64,000 nucleotides of DNA from Lucinisca nassula (GCA_963580285.1 OY757016.1:44779124-44843123); one strand, 5' to 3'; positions 23,002 through 34,472 are shown, counted from the first letter of the stretch. The notes: generated by a model from the sequence alone, not told the origin. Numbers and translations: made by a program.

Positions 23002-23310
23002 GGTCTGAATCGCACCACTTTTCCTTGGCAGGGTTAGACCTTAGTGGTTTACAAGTATTCAAGGGCCAGTTGTTCAAAGCATCTTTAGCTCAACGAGCTC
23101 GTTAGTGATCATATTGTTAAGTGTAGCTAACAAGTACATTGTCTAAAATTTTGGTATTTTTGCTGTAAAAATGTGCTGCTCACATTTTTTGAGCACAAAT
23201 AGCATATTTGTCATATTACTGGGACCAAGTTTGGTTGGTTTAGCTCTGTGTGGAAGCACCATGCAGCCCAATCTATTTCACCAAGCCCTGCGGAGGTCAC
23301 TTATAGCCGT
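23002..23310. other. mosaic of SINE B fragments and a TTGTTCAAAGC repeat
   Basis: CACCACTTTTCCTTGGCAGG and GCACCATGCAGCCCAATC are from the inverse SINE B. GTTGTTCAAAGCATCTTTAG matches the miniature elements at 41692 and 42661. Confidence 0.6.
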
Positions 23311-23360
23311 GATTGTTGAGCATACAGTTTGTGGCACAGTGTTACCCAGACCCATTGCAA

Positions 23361-23571
23361 TTAACCCTATCTTGCTGATCATGACAATCCCTATCTTTGC
23401 AAACAGTGTAGATCTAGATCAGATGGCTTCTGAAGAAGCCATCTGATCAGGATCTACACTGTTTGACATTAAATTTATGAATTTGTGGGAATAAATTACA
23501 TCAGTAATCTGATTGGTTCAAAGTCAGAAATAGGTGTGGCTAAACTAAATATTCAGCAAGGGAAGGGTTAA
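23361..23571 (+). mobile_element. TTAA miniature element M1
   Basis: TTAACCCTATCTTGCTGATC, perfect hairpin core (GATCAGATGGCTTC / GAAGCCATCTGATC), GGTGTGGCTAAACTAAATAT, end AAGGGTTAA. Confidence 0.9.
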
Positions 23572-23624
23572 CATGTATGACAGTTTACTGTTGTATCCTT
23601 TCTTGTGCACAGTGCTTGTGTACG

Positions 23625-23745
23625 GGTGAGGATGGTCACTGGGTGGGGGCATCTGTGTCTTGTTCTCAATTTACATTATGGGTTCTTGTTAGAATCTCTT
23701 TTTGGAGGCCATTCTGACAAGTATCCACATGTTTCAAGCATCTCT
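23625..23745. repeat. element debris
   Basis: TGGGGGCATCTGTGTCTTGTT is a 3' end of a GGGGGCAT element. GTTCTTGTTAGAATCTC resembles the GGTTCTAAC foldback. Confidence 0.5.
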
Positions 23746-23780
23746 TGATTGTCCTCCTTACCATTATTACCGTGAAAACC

Positions 23781-24337
23781 TTAACTCTTACCATGCTGTC
23801 CACGACAACCCCTATCTTTGGAAACAGTGCAGATCCAGATCAGATGGATCTACACTGTTTGACATAAAATTTATGGCTTTGTAAGAATAAATTACATCAA
23901 GTAATCTGATTTGTTCAAAGTCAGAAATGGGTGTGGCTAAACTGAATACCGTATTCCTCCCATTTAGCGCCCCGGGCGCTTAAAATATTGGAAAAAGCGG
24001 GGGGTGTTTATTAGAGACAAAAATCTTACCAGAAGGGAGAGTTCAAACCCATTACATGGGGTAGATTTGCATTAGAATATAGTGGAATCATGACATGCAA
24101 AGTACCAAGTGGTCAACACAGACATTGTGATAGCAGGGGGTTTAGAAATACCTTAAATGATACGTAGCGTGATGATTGAAAGGCTGAAATCTTTACTTTA
24201 GGTAATCCAGAATACTATTTCCTGCGACTGCAGAAGGGGCGCTTATTATTTTGTTCTTGGAAAAACAGTGAGGGGGCGCTTATAGGAGCAGGGGTGCTAA
24301 ATGGGAGGAATACGGTATTCAGCAAGATAAGGGTTAA
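23781..24337 (+). mobile_element. TTAA miniature element M1 split by another element
   Basis: TTAACTCTTACCATGCTGTC at the left; ATTCAGCAAGATAAGGGTTAA, the M1 right end, resumes after the insert at 23949-24315. Confidence 0.85.
23949..24315. mobile_element. 367 bp TA-flanked miniature element (CCGTATTCC type)
   Basis: Ends CCGTATTCCTCCCATTTAGC and inverse, with TA duplicated on both sides (23947-23948, 24316-24317). Excising it restores AACTGAATATTCAGCAAG, exactly the M1 sequence. Confidence 0.92.
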
Positions 24338-24570
24338 AATTTGGACATGTTGAGGACTAGCTACATGTCTATTAACCCTTTTTGTACCAAATGGAATCTT
24401 CCTCCTTATGTATACCTAGAGTCCAATTCAAAATTTAGGGCTGTCAGGTTGTTTTTCCTTCAAAATTGATTTCGAAAATGGCTGAAACTTTAGCAAACAG
24501 TGTAGGCCCTGATCAGACGCCGCATCTGCGGCGTCTGATCTGGGCCTGCACTGTTTGCCATGGTACCCTT

Positions 24571-26191
24571 TTTAGCTCACCTGTCACGTAGTGACAAGGT
24601 GAGCTTTTGGGATCACTTTTTGTCCGTCGTCCGTCGTGCGTTCGTGCGTCCGTGCGTGCGTGCGTCCGTGCGTCCGTAAACTTTTCTTCAAACAACATCT
24701 CCTCCTAAACCACTGATCGGATTTTGACCAAACTTCACAGGAATGATCCTTAGGTGGTCCCCTTTCAAAGTTGTTCAAATGGTTCCGGTCCATTGCACAT
24801 ATAGGTCACAGTAGCCAAAAATAGATTTTTTTCACCGAAAACTTAAAAAAATCTTCTTCTCTGAAACCGCAAGGCCCAGGTCTTTGATATTTGGTATGAA
24901 GCTTCATCTGGTGGACCCCTAACAAGATTGTTCAAATTATAGTGCTGGGGCCAAAAATGCCCCCGCACGGGGGCCCTTTGGTTTTACATGGGCTTATATA
25001 GGGAAAACCTTTAAAAATCTTCTTCTCTGAAACCGCAAGGCCCAGATCTTTGATATTTGGTATGAAGCTTCATCTAGTGGACCCCTACCAAGATTGTTCA
25101 AATTATAGTGCTGGAGCTAAAAATGCCCCCGCACGGGGGCCTTTTGGTTTTACATGGGCTTATATAGGGAAAATCTTGAAAAATCTTCTTCTCTGAAACC
25201 GCAAGGCCCAGGTCTTTGATATTTGGTATGAAGCTTCATCTAGTGGACCCCTTCCAAGATTGTTCAAATTATAGTGCCGGGGCCAAAAATGCCCCCGCCC
25301 GGGGGCCCTTTGGTTTTTCATGGGCTTATATAGGGAAAATCTTGAAAAATCTTCTTCTCTGAAACCGCAAGGCCCAGGTCTTTGATATTAGGTATGAAGC
25401 TTTTTCTAGTGGACCCCTTCCAAGATTGTTCAAATTATAGTGCTGAAGCTAAAAATGCCCCCGCACGGGGGCCCTTTGGTTTTACATAGGCTTATATAGG
25501 GAAAATCTTGAAAAATCTTCTTCTCTGATACTGCTAGGCCCAGGTCTTTGATATTTGGTATGAAGCTTCATCTAGTGGACCCCTACCAAGATTGTTCAAA
25601 TTATAGTGCTGGGGCCAAAAATGTCCCCGCACCAGGGCCCTTTTGTTTTACATAGGCTTATATAGGGAAAATCTTGAAAAATCTTCTTCTCTGGAACTGC
25701 AAGGCCCAGGTCTTTGATATTTGGTATGAAGCTTCATCTTGTGGACCTCTACCAAGATTGTTCAAATTATAGCCCTGGGGCCAAAAACGCCCCCACTCCG
25801 GGGCCCTTTGGTTTTACATAGACTTATATAGGGAAAATCTTGAAAAATCTTCTTCTCTGAAACCACAAGGCTTATGTCTTCGATATTTGTTATGACGCTT
25901 CAGCTAGTGGACCTCTATAAAGATTGTTCAAATTATAGCCCTGAGACCAAAAATGCCCCCGCCATGTGGCCCTTTGGTTTTACATAGACTTATATAGGGA
26001 AAATCTTTAAAATTCATCTTCTCTGAAACACAAGGCTTAGGTCTTTGATATTTGTTATGAAGCTTCAGCTAGTGGACCTCTACCAAGATTGTTCAAATTA
26101 TAGCCCTGGGGCCAAAAATGCCCCCGCTCCGGGGCCCACTTGTTATGCTTTGGATCAGGTGAGCGAACCAGGGCCCTCTGGGCCCTCTTGT
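24571..26191 (+). mobile_element. tandem-array element B (TAGCTCACC type)
   Basis: AGCTCACCTGTCACGTAGTG hairpin, a CCGTCGTGCGTTCGTGCG microsatellite, a CTCCTAAACCACTGATCGG module, eight ~165 bp units, and the 3' end GGTGAGCGAACCAGGGCCCT, CTGGGCCCTCTTGTT. It sits in a T-tract of the M2 element. Confidence 0.88.
24857..26130 (+). repeat. ~165 bp tandem array, eight units
   Basis: Unit: CTTCTTCTCTGAAACCGCAA, TTTGATATTTGGTATGAAGC, AAGATTGTTCAAATTATAG, GCCCCCGCACGGGGGCC. The last palindrome may fold in each unit. Confidence 0.93.
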
Positions 26192-26196
26192 TGGGG

Positions 26197-26470
26197 TTTT
26201 CGGTACTAAATGGGCTAACAATCCAGCAAGGAGTCCAAATGACAAATAGTGTAGACCTTCAGGACAGTCTGATCTGGGTCTGCACTGTTTGCTAGGCCAG
26301 TATGTCCCAATACTTAGGATCCTTATGGTAATATTTGTAAAACTTATGTATAGACTTTACAGTATAGGTGGTAAACAATTAACCTTTCATGACACCAAAT
26401 GTTCTGTTAAATTGATAAATCTATTTTTAGAATCTTGGAAAAGCCGTTGGAAAAACCGCTGGAAAACCAG
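26197..26470 (+). repeat. segment duplicated at 39727-39980
   Basis: From GGGGTTTTCGGTACTAAATG through AACAATCCAGCAAGGAGTCC to AATCTTGGAAAAGCC the two loci are about 90% alike and collinear. They include an M4 hairpin. Confidence 0.88.
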
Positions 26471-26789
26471 TTTATAACAAACACTAAAGGTGCAACTTGC
26501 ATAAAAACAAAGCAAATGACATTTACAAGTATTATTTTTGTTTTGTTTGGTTTTTGAGACAAATTGGGTTTGATGCTTCAAGTGAATCATATGCCAGGCA
26601 GACAATCACCCTGAATTTTTCTCTGATGAATAAAAAAAAATTGAAAGCCATTTTCTGTAAAATCTACGTAGTTTTTCTTGGCACTTCCATATTAAATCTG
26701 GAAAAACCCACATGAAAAACCCATCATCCCTAAACTGCCAATCACAACATTTGCAGATGTCAGTTTAAGGTTTTTTTTATTTTTTCAGT

Positions 26790-26885
26790 TTTTCAGAGAT
26801 AATAAGGCTTGACATTTCATGTGAATTGTCTGCAGGGCAGACAATTCACATGTAATGTCAAGCCTTATTTTCCCTGAAAAATAAT
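26790..26885. repeat. foldback hairpin (AATAAGGCTTGACATT)
   Basis: TAAGGCTTGACATTTCATGT, GAATTGTCTGCAGGGCAGAC, and the inverse arm ACATGTAATGTCAAGCCTTA. Confidence 0.9.
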
Positions 26886-26994
26886 TTAAAAAACGAAATT
26901 GTTGTCTGCTGTATAAATTTCCATTGTGCTTTAAGGATAAATATAACTTCCTGATTGATTATGATTAGGTGGATTCAGCTTTATATTTACACTG

Positions 26995-27485
26995 TTATAT
27001 CATTATTATTAACACACTGTTGCATGCTGTTGGATATTACATGTTACATGCCATTGGATATAACATGTAATCTTGTGGGTTTTGATGTTACATATATATC
27101 ACATGTAATTTAACCCTTTTTGTACCAAATGGAATCTTCCACCTCATATATAGCTGAAGTCCATCTCAAAATTTAGTGGTGTCAGGTTGTGTTTTCTTCA
27201 AAAACTATTTGGAAATTGCTGAAAATTTTGCAAACAGTGTAGGCCCTGATCAGACGCTGCGTTCTGCGGGATCTGATCTGGGCCTGCACTATATGCCAGG
27301 GTACCGGTTTTGGGGTTTCTGGTACTAAATGGGTTATATTTGATATATCATGGCATCATATGTTATCAGATAACAACATGAAATAAAATGCTGGTATTTT
27401 AGCAATTGGATATGACATGAACTGGTAATCACATGCTATTGGATATAACATGGTGTCACTATAACATGCTATTTGATATTAAATA
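26995..27485. repeat. irregular ATTGGATATAACATG repeats split by M2
   Basis: Short units GCTGTTGGATATTACATG, GCCATTGGATATAACATG and GCTATTGGATATAACATG occur on both sides of the M2 element. Confidence 0.75.
27110..27337 (+). mobile_element. TTAA miniature element M2
   Basis: TTAACCCTTTTTGTACCAAA, GTGTCAGGTTGTGTTTTCTT, hairpin core, GGGGTTTCTGGTACTAAATG then GGTTA. Confidence 0.9.
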
Positions 27486-27500
27486 GCAAAGGCTAAACTC

Positions 27501-28784
27501 ATTTTTTCGTTTCTTCCGTTTAATACTCATTTTAGCCCATACATCACTATGGGAAAGTTTTAGACCTGACTCTCCGCCAACTTCTCCAGCAAGTTGTATG
27601 CCAGCATTCCCATTCACGTACTGCAGTACGTAATTCACGTAGAGAATCTGCCCTGAGCGTACAGAGTAGTTTGGAACTACGTGTGCAAAACGTACATAGA
27701 ATTTGTTGCACGTATAAATTGCATCATTCTTACGTAGATTTTGCTATTTCTAACAACCTTATGAATATTAATAAAGCATCGGAACTCAGGCTGTTTAGAT
27801 CAATTTCTATCCGAGAGGGATAAGATTATTGTTCATTGGTTATTGCTTATGGCGGTTTGCGTATTAATTTATCCAATCACTGACGAGCATATGTATTATT
27901 ACCGAGAGGGATATAAATTATTGTTCATTACCTAAGGCAAAACACGTGGTGCATAAACAATGGCGCAAGCGAGTATCCTGAACTTTTCCGGAGGGGCGCA
28001 AAAGCGCAAATCATCTGCGGATGAAAGCGGAGGCCCCTCTGTCACCAAACATTCTGGCGACGACGATGAAAGTCGGTCATTGTGGCGTTTTACAACTATT
28101 ACGCTGTTCATCCAACCGTTCATGTTGTACGAGAGTATTATGCAGCTATTATCGATCGGGGATTTTCCATTATTTTGTGTATCGGCACTACACACATTGT
28201 CAATAATATACACAGTCTTTCCAGTACTGTACAGCTCATTTAATTACTACGAAATACTTGTACCCTTAAAAAGTGACTTGTACCCCCAAATGCAAAGCCT
28301 AAAGGGTACATGTACCCCTAAATAAAAATGTGAGTGGGAATGCTGGTATGCCTCTGCGACAGTCAGGAAAGGCTGTGATTATTTGGAGAAAATTGCAAAA
28401 CAAAGAAATGAGAGCACAGACTAAGTCCATTTGACGATGAGTGTCAGGTGAAATAATAAATATTCATATACATGTGATGCACTTTATAAATAGATATGCT
28501 ATTATGACACACCATACATTCGAATGGCTAGATAGAAGCTCACTAGGAACGGGGAGCCACTAGCGCGATGTGCTGTCAACAGTGGCCAAAATGAATTATA
28601 CCGATATCAGATGTGGTGTCACAGCTAATGATTTTCTATGAAGTGATTGTGCAAATAAAATATAGACGCCCTTGTAATTTACAAGAGCAGTAACCACTTC
28701 TATATATGGTGAGGGTGAGGTCTACAACTTTCCCATAATGATGTATGGGCTGAAATGAGTATTAAAAGGAAGAAACGAAAAAAT
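27501..28784. mobile_element. 1.28 kb TIR element with a partial frame
   Basis: ATTTTTTCGTTTCTTCCGTT at 27501 pairs with the inverse at 28784; arms extend ~75 bp (ATACTCATTTTAGCCCATAC, ATGGGAAAGTT). A second, inner inverted pair (GTATGCCAGCATTCCCATTC at 27596 and its inverse ending near 28355) is placed asymmetrically, which suggests an extra ~350 bp in the right arm. Confidence 0.75.
27960..28325 (+). pseudogene. possible transposase-like N-terminus, truncated
   Basis: A 121-residue frame opens with a good start context (ACAATGGC): MAQASILNFSGGAQKRKSSA then DESGGPSVTKHSGDDDESRS. This resembles the N-terminus of some hAT/ZMYM-type element proteins (inference from the short S-I-L-x-F plus K-R-K pattern). 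After residue ~41 the composition changes to hydrophobic sequence with no recognisable domain, so it is probably a deletion derivative or chance frame inside the TIR element. Confidence 0.3.
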
Positions 28785-28844
28785 CGATGATTCAGATTTT
28801 CTGAACGGAGTTTATACGACTCTAAAACAGACCAAACTTTTTAG

Positions 28845-29260
28845 TACGGGTAAACCACTTAGAAGCTAGGTCTAAGCCTGCCTGAGAAAAGTGGTGCAAG
28901 TCGGGCCGTCCCATTGACACTAGCAGTTTCTTTGATTGGTAGGGTTGAGATGTCATTTTATCTCAATGTTGGGTAATAGTATTGAAATTGGAAGCAACGT
29001 CTACAAAAAAAACAAAATAACCTACTGTAAAATTCCTCTATTAAGACCACCTTTGGGACTGTTCAAAAGTGGTCTTAAAGACCACTTTTGAACAGTCCCA
29101 AAGGTGGTCCCTGACCAGAGGACACTGTGGCCAGAAAACACAAAGAAACATTAAGTGCACTATTCAAATAAGCTTTCAAAAGCAGAATTAGTCTTAATTT
29201 TAGGTGGTCTTAATACTGGAATTTCACTGTAATTAGTGTTGTTGGGGGCTTTAAATCTCA
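28845..29260 (+). mobile_element. SINE family B split by a miniature element
   Basis: GGTAAACCACTTAGAAGCTA, GAGATGTCATTTTATCTCAA, then the 195 bp insert, then AGTGTTGTTGGGGGCTTTAA. Confidence 0.8.
29035..29229. mobile_element. 195 bp TA-flanked miniature element (Tc1/mariner-like ends)
   Basis: CTGTAAAATTCCTCTATTAA and inverse CAGTGAAATTCCAGTATTAA, flanked by TA. An inner perfect inverted repeat is AAAGTGGTCTTAAAGACCAC. Confidence 0.85.
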
Positions 29261-29289
29261 ACACAAACAAAATGGCTTTCACAATGTAT

Positions 29290-29510
29290 CAATGTGGAGC
29301 GCTGTGGTGCAGTGGTAAAGCATCAGATTTTAGATCGAGAGGTAGCCGGTTCGATCCCCGCAAGCGCCATATGTTGTTTCCTTGAGCAAGAAACTTTATC
29401 CACATTGCTTAGTACTGGTTCCACCAAGGAAAAGGGGGCCACATGGAAGATTAGTACTTGTACGAAATGTGTTACCCTCTATAAATAAGGATGATTATTA
29501 TTATTATTAA
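29290..29510 (+). mobile_element. tRNA-derived SINE family C with (ATT)n tail
   Basis: GGTGCAGTGGTAAAGCATC (A box), GGTTCGATCCCCGCAAGCGC (B box), a body with AAGAAACTTTATCCACATTG, and a tail ATTATTATTATTATT. 29511-29945 has no feature. Confidence 0.85.
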
Positions 29511-29945
29511 AAAAAATGTGAAGAATAATCATACAGAAAATGTTCATGAAAACTTAGAATAGAGGTCATATTATAGTAATTTTACTGTAATTATTTTATG
29601 GTCATTTTGAATTCATTTAAAATTATACTTATTATTTAGGTAATTGACACCATTTTGGGTAGTTTTCTTTACGTTCTGTACATTTTTGGATATAACATAA
29701 GTGTTAAGCACCTATTAGTGTTTTCCAATGTCACTAGAGAATTAAGTTAACAAAAAAGTACAGTTGTGTCTGAAAATAGCTGGATGAGTGGCAAATAGTG
29801 AAGACCATGATGAGATGCCATCTGTCTGAATACATACAATGTACATGTATGGTGAATATGGGAGACAATTTAAAAAAAAACTAGGTGTCTAATTTCCTAT
29901 TTCAAGTAAAATGTCCTACATGTTGGTACATGTAGGCATTAAAAT

Positions 29946-30243
29946 GAGCTCATGGTTTTTCCCCCAGAATTTCCTGTTGAAGTACATGCATCAAAGACCC
30001 TGCTCCTTCGTTTTCTGTCAAATTCCTGACAATTGTGATAATTTCAATGACTATGACTAATCTCCAGGGTATCCCTGCCACCCCCTTTGGGGGGAAACAA
30101 TGATAGGTGCAGCGATACTGAAGATGCCATCTGTAAATGTTGTCTACTGAATCTTCTTGCAATGTTCTCAAACATATTTTTGTATACAGGCAAACAGTGT
30201 GGACCCTAATCAGACTGCTCCACACTGTTTGCAGTAATGACTT
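29946..30243 (-). mobile_element. TTAA miniature element M3, degenerate inverse copy
   Basis: TGTTGTCTACTGAATCTTCT, GCAAACAGTGTGGACCC, GACTGCTCCACACTGTTTGC, ending ACTTTTAACCC. Confidence 0.6.
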
Positions 30244-30457
30244 TTAACCCTTATCCTGCTGACTAATTAAATTTGCCAGACCCATTTATGACTATCCACC
30301 AGTCAAATTACTTGATATAATGTATTCGTTAAATTCACAAACTACATGACAAGCCCTGTAGATCTTGATCAGATGGCTTCTGGATCTGATGGCTTCTCCA
30401 GAAGCCACCTGATTTGGATCTACACTGTTTGCAAAGGTAGGGCTTGTTAAGGGTTAA
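30244..30457 (-). mobile_element. TTAA miniature element M1
   Basis: The orientation is inverse to 23361: GACTATCCACCAGTCAAATT, hairpin core near 30354-30431 with a partly duplicated 5' arm, right end GTTAAGGGTTAA. Confidence 0.82.
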
Positions 30458-30538
30458 AGTTTGTGGCAGACAACATATGTTGTGATTGGCATCTCAAAGT
30501 TTTTTTATAACCATTTACTTGGGATTCCAGCAACAGCG

Positions 30539-30746
30539 TTAACCCATCTTGTGCCGGAAACCCATCAAACAGTGCAGGCCCAGATCAGACGCTGCAGAAT
30601 GCGGTGTCTGATCAGGGCCTGCACTGTTTGAAGAAAGTTCTGCCATTCCCCCAATAAATTTTGGAGAAAATATCACCTGATACCCCTAAATTTTGAAATT
30701 GACTGCTGCTATACAATGTATTTCATTTGGTACAAAAAGGGATAAA
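30539..30746 (-). mobile_element. TTAA miniature element M2
   Basis: TTAACCCATCTTGTGCCGGA, hairpin core GATCAGACGCTGCAGAATGC, end TTGGTACAAAAAGGGATAAA. Confidence 0.85.
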
Positions 30747-30798
30747 CCTTTACTGCCTAGCAACAATGCAGCAAACAAAATTTTATTTTTCGGTGAAG

Positions 30799-31020
30799 TT
30801 AACCCATAAAATGCCAATCACGACAATTGTTGTCTGCTTTGCTGTCTGCGGGACACCATAAAAGTAATGTTTTGCAAACAGTGTGGATCAAGATCAGACT
30901 GCTCCTACAGGAGCAGTCTGATCTGGACCCACACTGTTTGCCTATGCACAAATATGTTTGAAATTTTTTTGTGAGGACATAAGCAAACAACATTTTCACA
31001 TTTAGTTTTTCATGGCAATA
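30799..31020 (+). mobile_element. TTAA miniature element M3
   Basis: TTAACCCATAAAATGCCAAT, hairpin core GACTGCTCCTACAGGAGCAG, CCTATGCACAAATATGTTTG. Confidence 0.8.
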
Positions 31021-31163
31021 CTTGTGGCTATTCACTGCTATTGTCCATGTGATTGTAAATCAATGACCAGTTAAGTGAAACTGTGCAAGTTAAAGGCTTT
31101 ACTGTTTAAAAAAATTGAGCGCAATGAAAATAAAGGATCTCCAAGTATGGAACAGTGTAATTG

Positions 31164-31555
31164 TAATCCATTTTGTACTGAATGAAATCTTCCACCTTAT
31201 TATAGCCCCGCTTTGAAAAAGTGGGGGCTATATTGGATTTGCCTTGTCCCTCTGTAATTCCGTTATTCATGATAACTCAAAAGCCATTTGAGGTATTTTC
31301 ATGAAACTTCACACAAATGTAAAGCACTATGAGACGATGTGCAGAGCGCATGAACCATAACTCTGGTTTACAGCGGGAGCCTATTTCAAAATTTAGGGGG
31401 ATCAGGTTGTGCTATCTTTGAAATTTACTTGTAAAATGGTTAAACTGTTTGCAAACAACGTAGGCCATGATCAGATGCCGCATTCTTTTGTGACAGATCT
31501 GAGCTTGCACTGTTGGCTAGTGACCCATTTTGGGGTTCCCTGTACAAAATGGGTT
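31164..31555 (+). mobile_element. M2 element split by a short tandem-array element
   Basis: TTTTGTACTGAATGAAATCT at the left, CAAAATTTAGGGGGATCAGG after the insert. The insert (about 31201-31375) starts TATAGCCCCGCTTTGAAAAA GTGGGGGCTATA, a 5' hairpin of the CCCC/GGGG type. Confidence 0.75.
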
Positions 31556-31868
31556 GATTTTTAGCTTTGGGTGTTATTTAGTACAAGTGTTTGGATGGTG
31601 TAGTGTTCCATATCTCCTTTATCCCTCAAAGGATTTTCATTAAACTTTGGTCAAATATCCCCCTCAGTGAGCTCATGTGCAGAACCCATAAATATACCAT
31701 GTGGACTCAAGCAAGGTTGAGCCTTGATAAAAAGTGCGGCGGGGGATTTGGCTGTCCCTCAGACTGCTTTCCTGTCTCTTATGGATATAACATGGACTCT
31801 TACATTACAGTGTTTTGCATGACTATCAACAGTAGCAGTATTAGGGGAAATTTCTGTATCTATTTCAG

Positions 31869-32013
31869 ATCGGCATAGAAGAATACTGATGAATATACAC
31901 ACGTTGAAGTTCATTACACAGAGAGACAGAGAAAACTAACTGAACATTCATAAGCTGACAGTGAAAAAAGTCAAGGTCACTGAACCTTGACCTGTGAAGA
32001 CTAAGGAGTCAAG
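31869..32013 (+). other. probable 5' UTR of the ATG exon
   Basis: CTGTATCTATTTCAG ends at 31868 and resembles an acceptor, so a non-coding exon could lie upstream. No TATA box or other promoter element was convincing between the preceding miniature element (to 31555) and this point. The transcription start is not placed. Confidence 0.4.
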
Positions 32014-32133
32014 ATGAGGAAGATTAGGTTATCGGATACCGACCTGGAGCTGTTTGACATTGAGATCTCGCCGTCGGAATATAACTTCTACCAGAAGCAC
32101 AAAGATGCCTTCAGGACAATGTGGCGGGAACAG
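32014..32133 (+). CDS. exon 1 of unrecognised gene (residues 1-40)
   Basis: The exon starts at an ATG with an in-frame TAA 12 bp upstream (32002-32004), so this is the first possible start in this exon. It encodes 40 residues beginning MRKIRLSDTDLELFD and ending FRTMWREQ, mixed charged and aromatic, with no signal peptide. The donor is CAG|GTAATG at 32134, phase 0. Reading past the donor gives low-complexity lysine-rich sequence and a stop, as expected for an intron. The joined reading MWREQ-GKPFW into exon 2 is open and keeps a similar charged, aromatic composition. Confidence 0.72.
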
Positions 32134-32361
32134 GTAATGCTTATTCAGTTGTGTAGCTTGGAAAAAATGAAGTGTGCACAAACTGAAGAAAATTTAAAAA
32201 ATATCGCTCCATGGTATTTCTAAAAGAATTTGCTCCCTTCCCTAAAAGAGTGATTCCTTTAAAGTTCAAAGAATCACGGGAACAAGTCCCTGAAATGAAG
32301 ACCCCTCTAAACTCAAATTTATATAGAGAAAACTGGGGTTTATAGGGGTATATATTATTTT

Positions 32362-34472
32362 TAGCTCACCAGAGCCAAAGGCTCCGGGGGAGCTTATAGG
32401 ATAGGCAGTTGTCCGTCGTTGTCGTCGTCGTCGTCTGGCGTTAACATTTTCAAACGACATCTCCTCTGAAGCCACTGGGCCGATTCAGCCCAAATTTCTT
32501 CTGTAGCATCCTTGGGTTGGGGGATTGAAAGTTTGTGTTTTTTATGAAATTCGGCTCATTGGTTTGGTTGCTATGGCAACTTAGAGTTTCCATAGACTTA
32601 TAATGGGGAAAATTGAAAAATGGCATTTACTGCCAAGCCACTTCAGATATTTTGACAAAACTTTCATAGAAATATTCCTTAGGCAATCTACTATCTGCCA
32701 TATGATTTTAGGCCTACTGCTCATTTGTATTGGTTGCCATGGAAACCAAAATGAAAAAATAGAAAAAAAAATACTTAAAAAATCATCTCCTCAGAAACCG
32801 TATGCTCTATGAGGCTGAAAGTTTATGGAAATATTCACCATATTTGCCTTTACAGGTTTTGTGTTTTTTATGGAATTCGGCTCTTTAGTTTGGTTGCTAT
32901 GGCAACTTAGATTTTCCATAGACTTATAATGGGGAAAATTGAAAAATGGCATTAACTACAAAGCCTTTGCAGATATTTTGACAAAACTTTCATAGAAATG
33001 TTCCTTTAGTAAACTTCTCTCAGCCATATGCTTTTATGTCAACCTGGGGGTCCAGTAGGTTGTGCCGGGGCCATGCCCCGCCCCCAGTACTTCATAAAAT
33101 GACTTATATCTCAGAAACCTTACAGATCCCCACCCCTAAACCATATATATTCTTGTTCCTATTGATAAGACGCATTCAGTGACACCAACCTGGAGGTCCT
33201 CCGGGATGTGCCGAGGCCATGCCCCACCCCCTCCACTTCATAAAAGGCCCAGTATCTCGGAAAGCATTCAGATCCCCAACCCTGAACCCTATATACTCTT
33301 ATTCCTTATGATAAGACGCATTCAGTGACATCAAACTGGGGGTCCCCCGGGATGCGCCGGGGCCATGTCCCGCCCCTCCATTTCATAAAAGGCCCAATAT
33401 CTCGGAAACCTTACAGATCCCCACCCCTAAACCATATATATTCTTGCTCCTTATGATAAGACGCATTCATTGACCCCAAATTGGGGGTCTTCCGGGGTGC
33501 GCCAGAGCCATGCCCCACCCCGTCACTTCACAAAAGGCCATATATCTCAGAAACTGTTCAGATCCCCACCCCTAAACCATATATGTTCTTGTTCATTATG
33601 ATGAGACACATTCAGTGACACCAACCTGGGGGTCCCCAGGGATGTGCTGGGGCCATGCCCCACCCCCTCCATTTCATAATATCACAATATCTCGGAAACC
33701 TTACAGATCCCCACCCCTAAACCATATATATTCTTGTACCTTATGATAAGACACTTTCATTGACACCAACCTGGGGGTCTCCCTGGGCCTTGCCCCACCC
33801 CTGCACTTCACAAAAGGCCTTTTATCTCAGAAACTGTTCAGAGCCCCACCCCTAAACCATATATATTCATCTTCCTTATGATAAGGCACATTCATTGACA
33901 CCAGCTTGTGAGTCCCCGGGCGTGCCCGGGCCTTGCTCCACCGCTTGACTTCATTAAAAGCCACATATCTCAGAAATAGTTCAGATCCCCACCCCTAAAC
34001 CATATATATTCTTGTTCCTTATGATAAGACTCATTCAGTCACACCAACTTGGGGGTCTCTTTGTGCTGAGGCAATGTGCCCCGCCCTTCCACTTCATAAA
34101 AGGCCATATATTTCAGAAACCATTCAACAATTAGGGACAACAATCTTGGGCTTTCCTGGGAACGACAGGGCATGCTCCAACCCCTCCACTTATATCTCCA
34201 GCCATGCAGATCCCCACTGCTAAACCATATATATTCTTGTTTTTTGTGATAAGACACATTTAGTGATACCAACCAGGGCTCCATTGGGTCCATGCCCCAC
34301 CCCCTCTACTTCATAAAAGGCCTAATGTTTCATAAACTGAGTCCACATTGATGCTCATTTGGATATGGGGGTTCATTTGGCAGATTAAAATGATATCATG
34401 TTAAAATACATGGCTGCAATTTGGCAGTGCCCACCTGAGCTCTGGTGAGCATAGTGGCCATGGGCCTCTTGT
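32362..34472 (+). mobile_element. tandem-array element C (TAGCTCACC type) in intron 1
   Basis: TAGCTCACCAGAGCC hairpin, TCCGTCGTTGTCGTCGTCG, a CTCCTCTGAAGCCACTGGGC module, two units with TGGTTGCTATGGCAACTTAG, then an array; the 3' end is GAGCTCTGGTGAGCATAGTG, GCCATGGGCCTCTTGTT. Confidence 0.85.
33125..34330 (+). repeat. ~140 bp tandem array
   Basis: About eight units with CCCACCCCTAAACCATATAT, CTTATGATAAGACGCATTCA and ACTTCATAAAAGGCC. A lone fragment of the same unit occurs at 17683-17735, inside the 15640-18615 element. Confidence 0.9.

Larger units (their letters stand above)
24373..26217 (+). mobile_element. TTAA miniature element M2 split by tandem-array element B
   Basis: M2 left part with hairpin core (GATCAGACGCCGC, TGCGGCGTCTGATC) to GGTACCC; its right end GGGGTTTTCGGTACTAAATG follows the insert. 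Confidence 0.88.
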
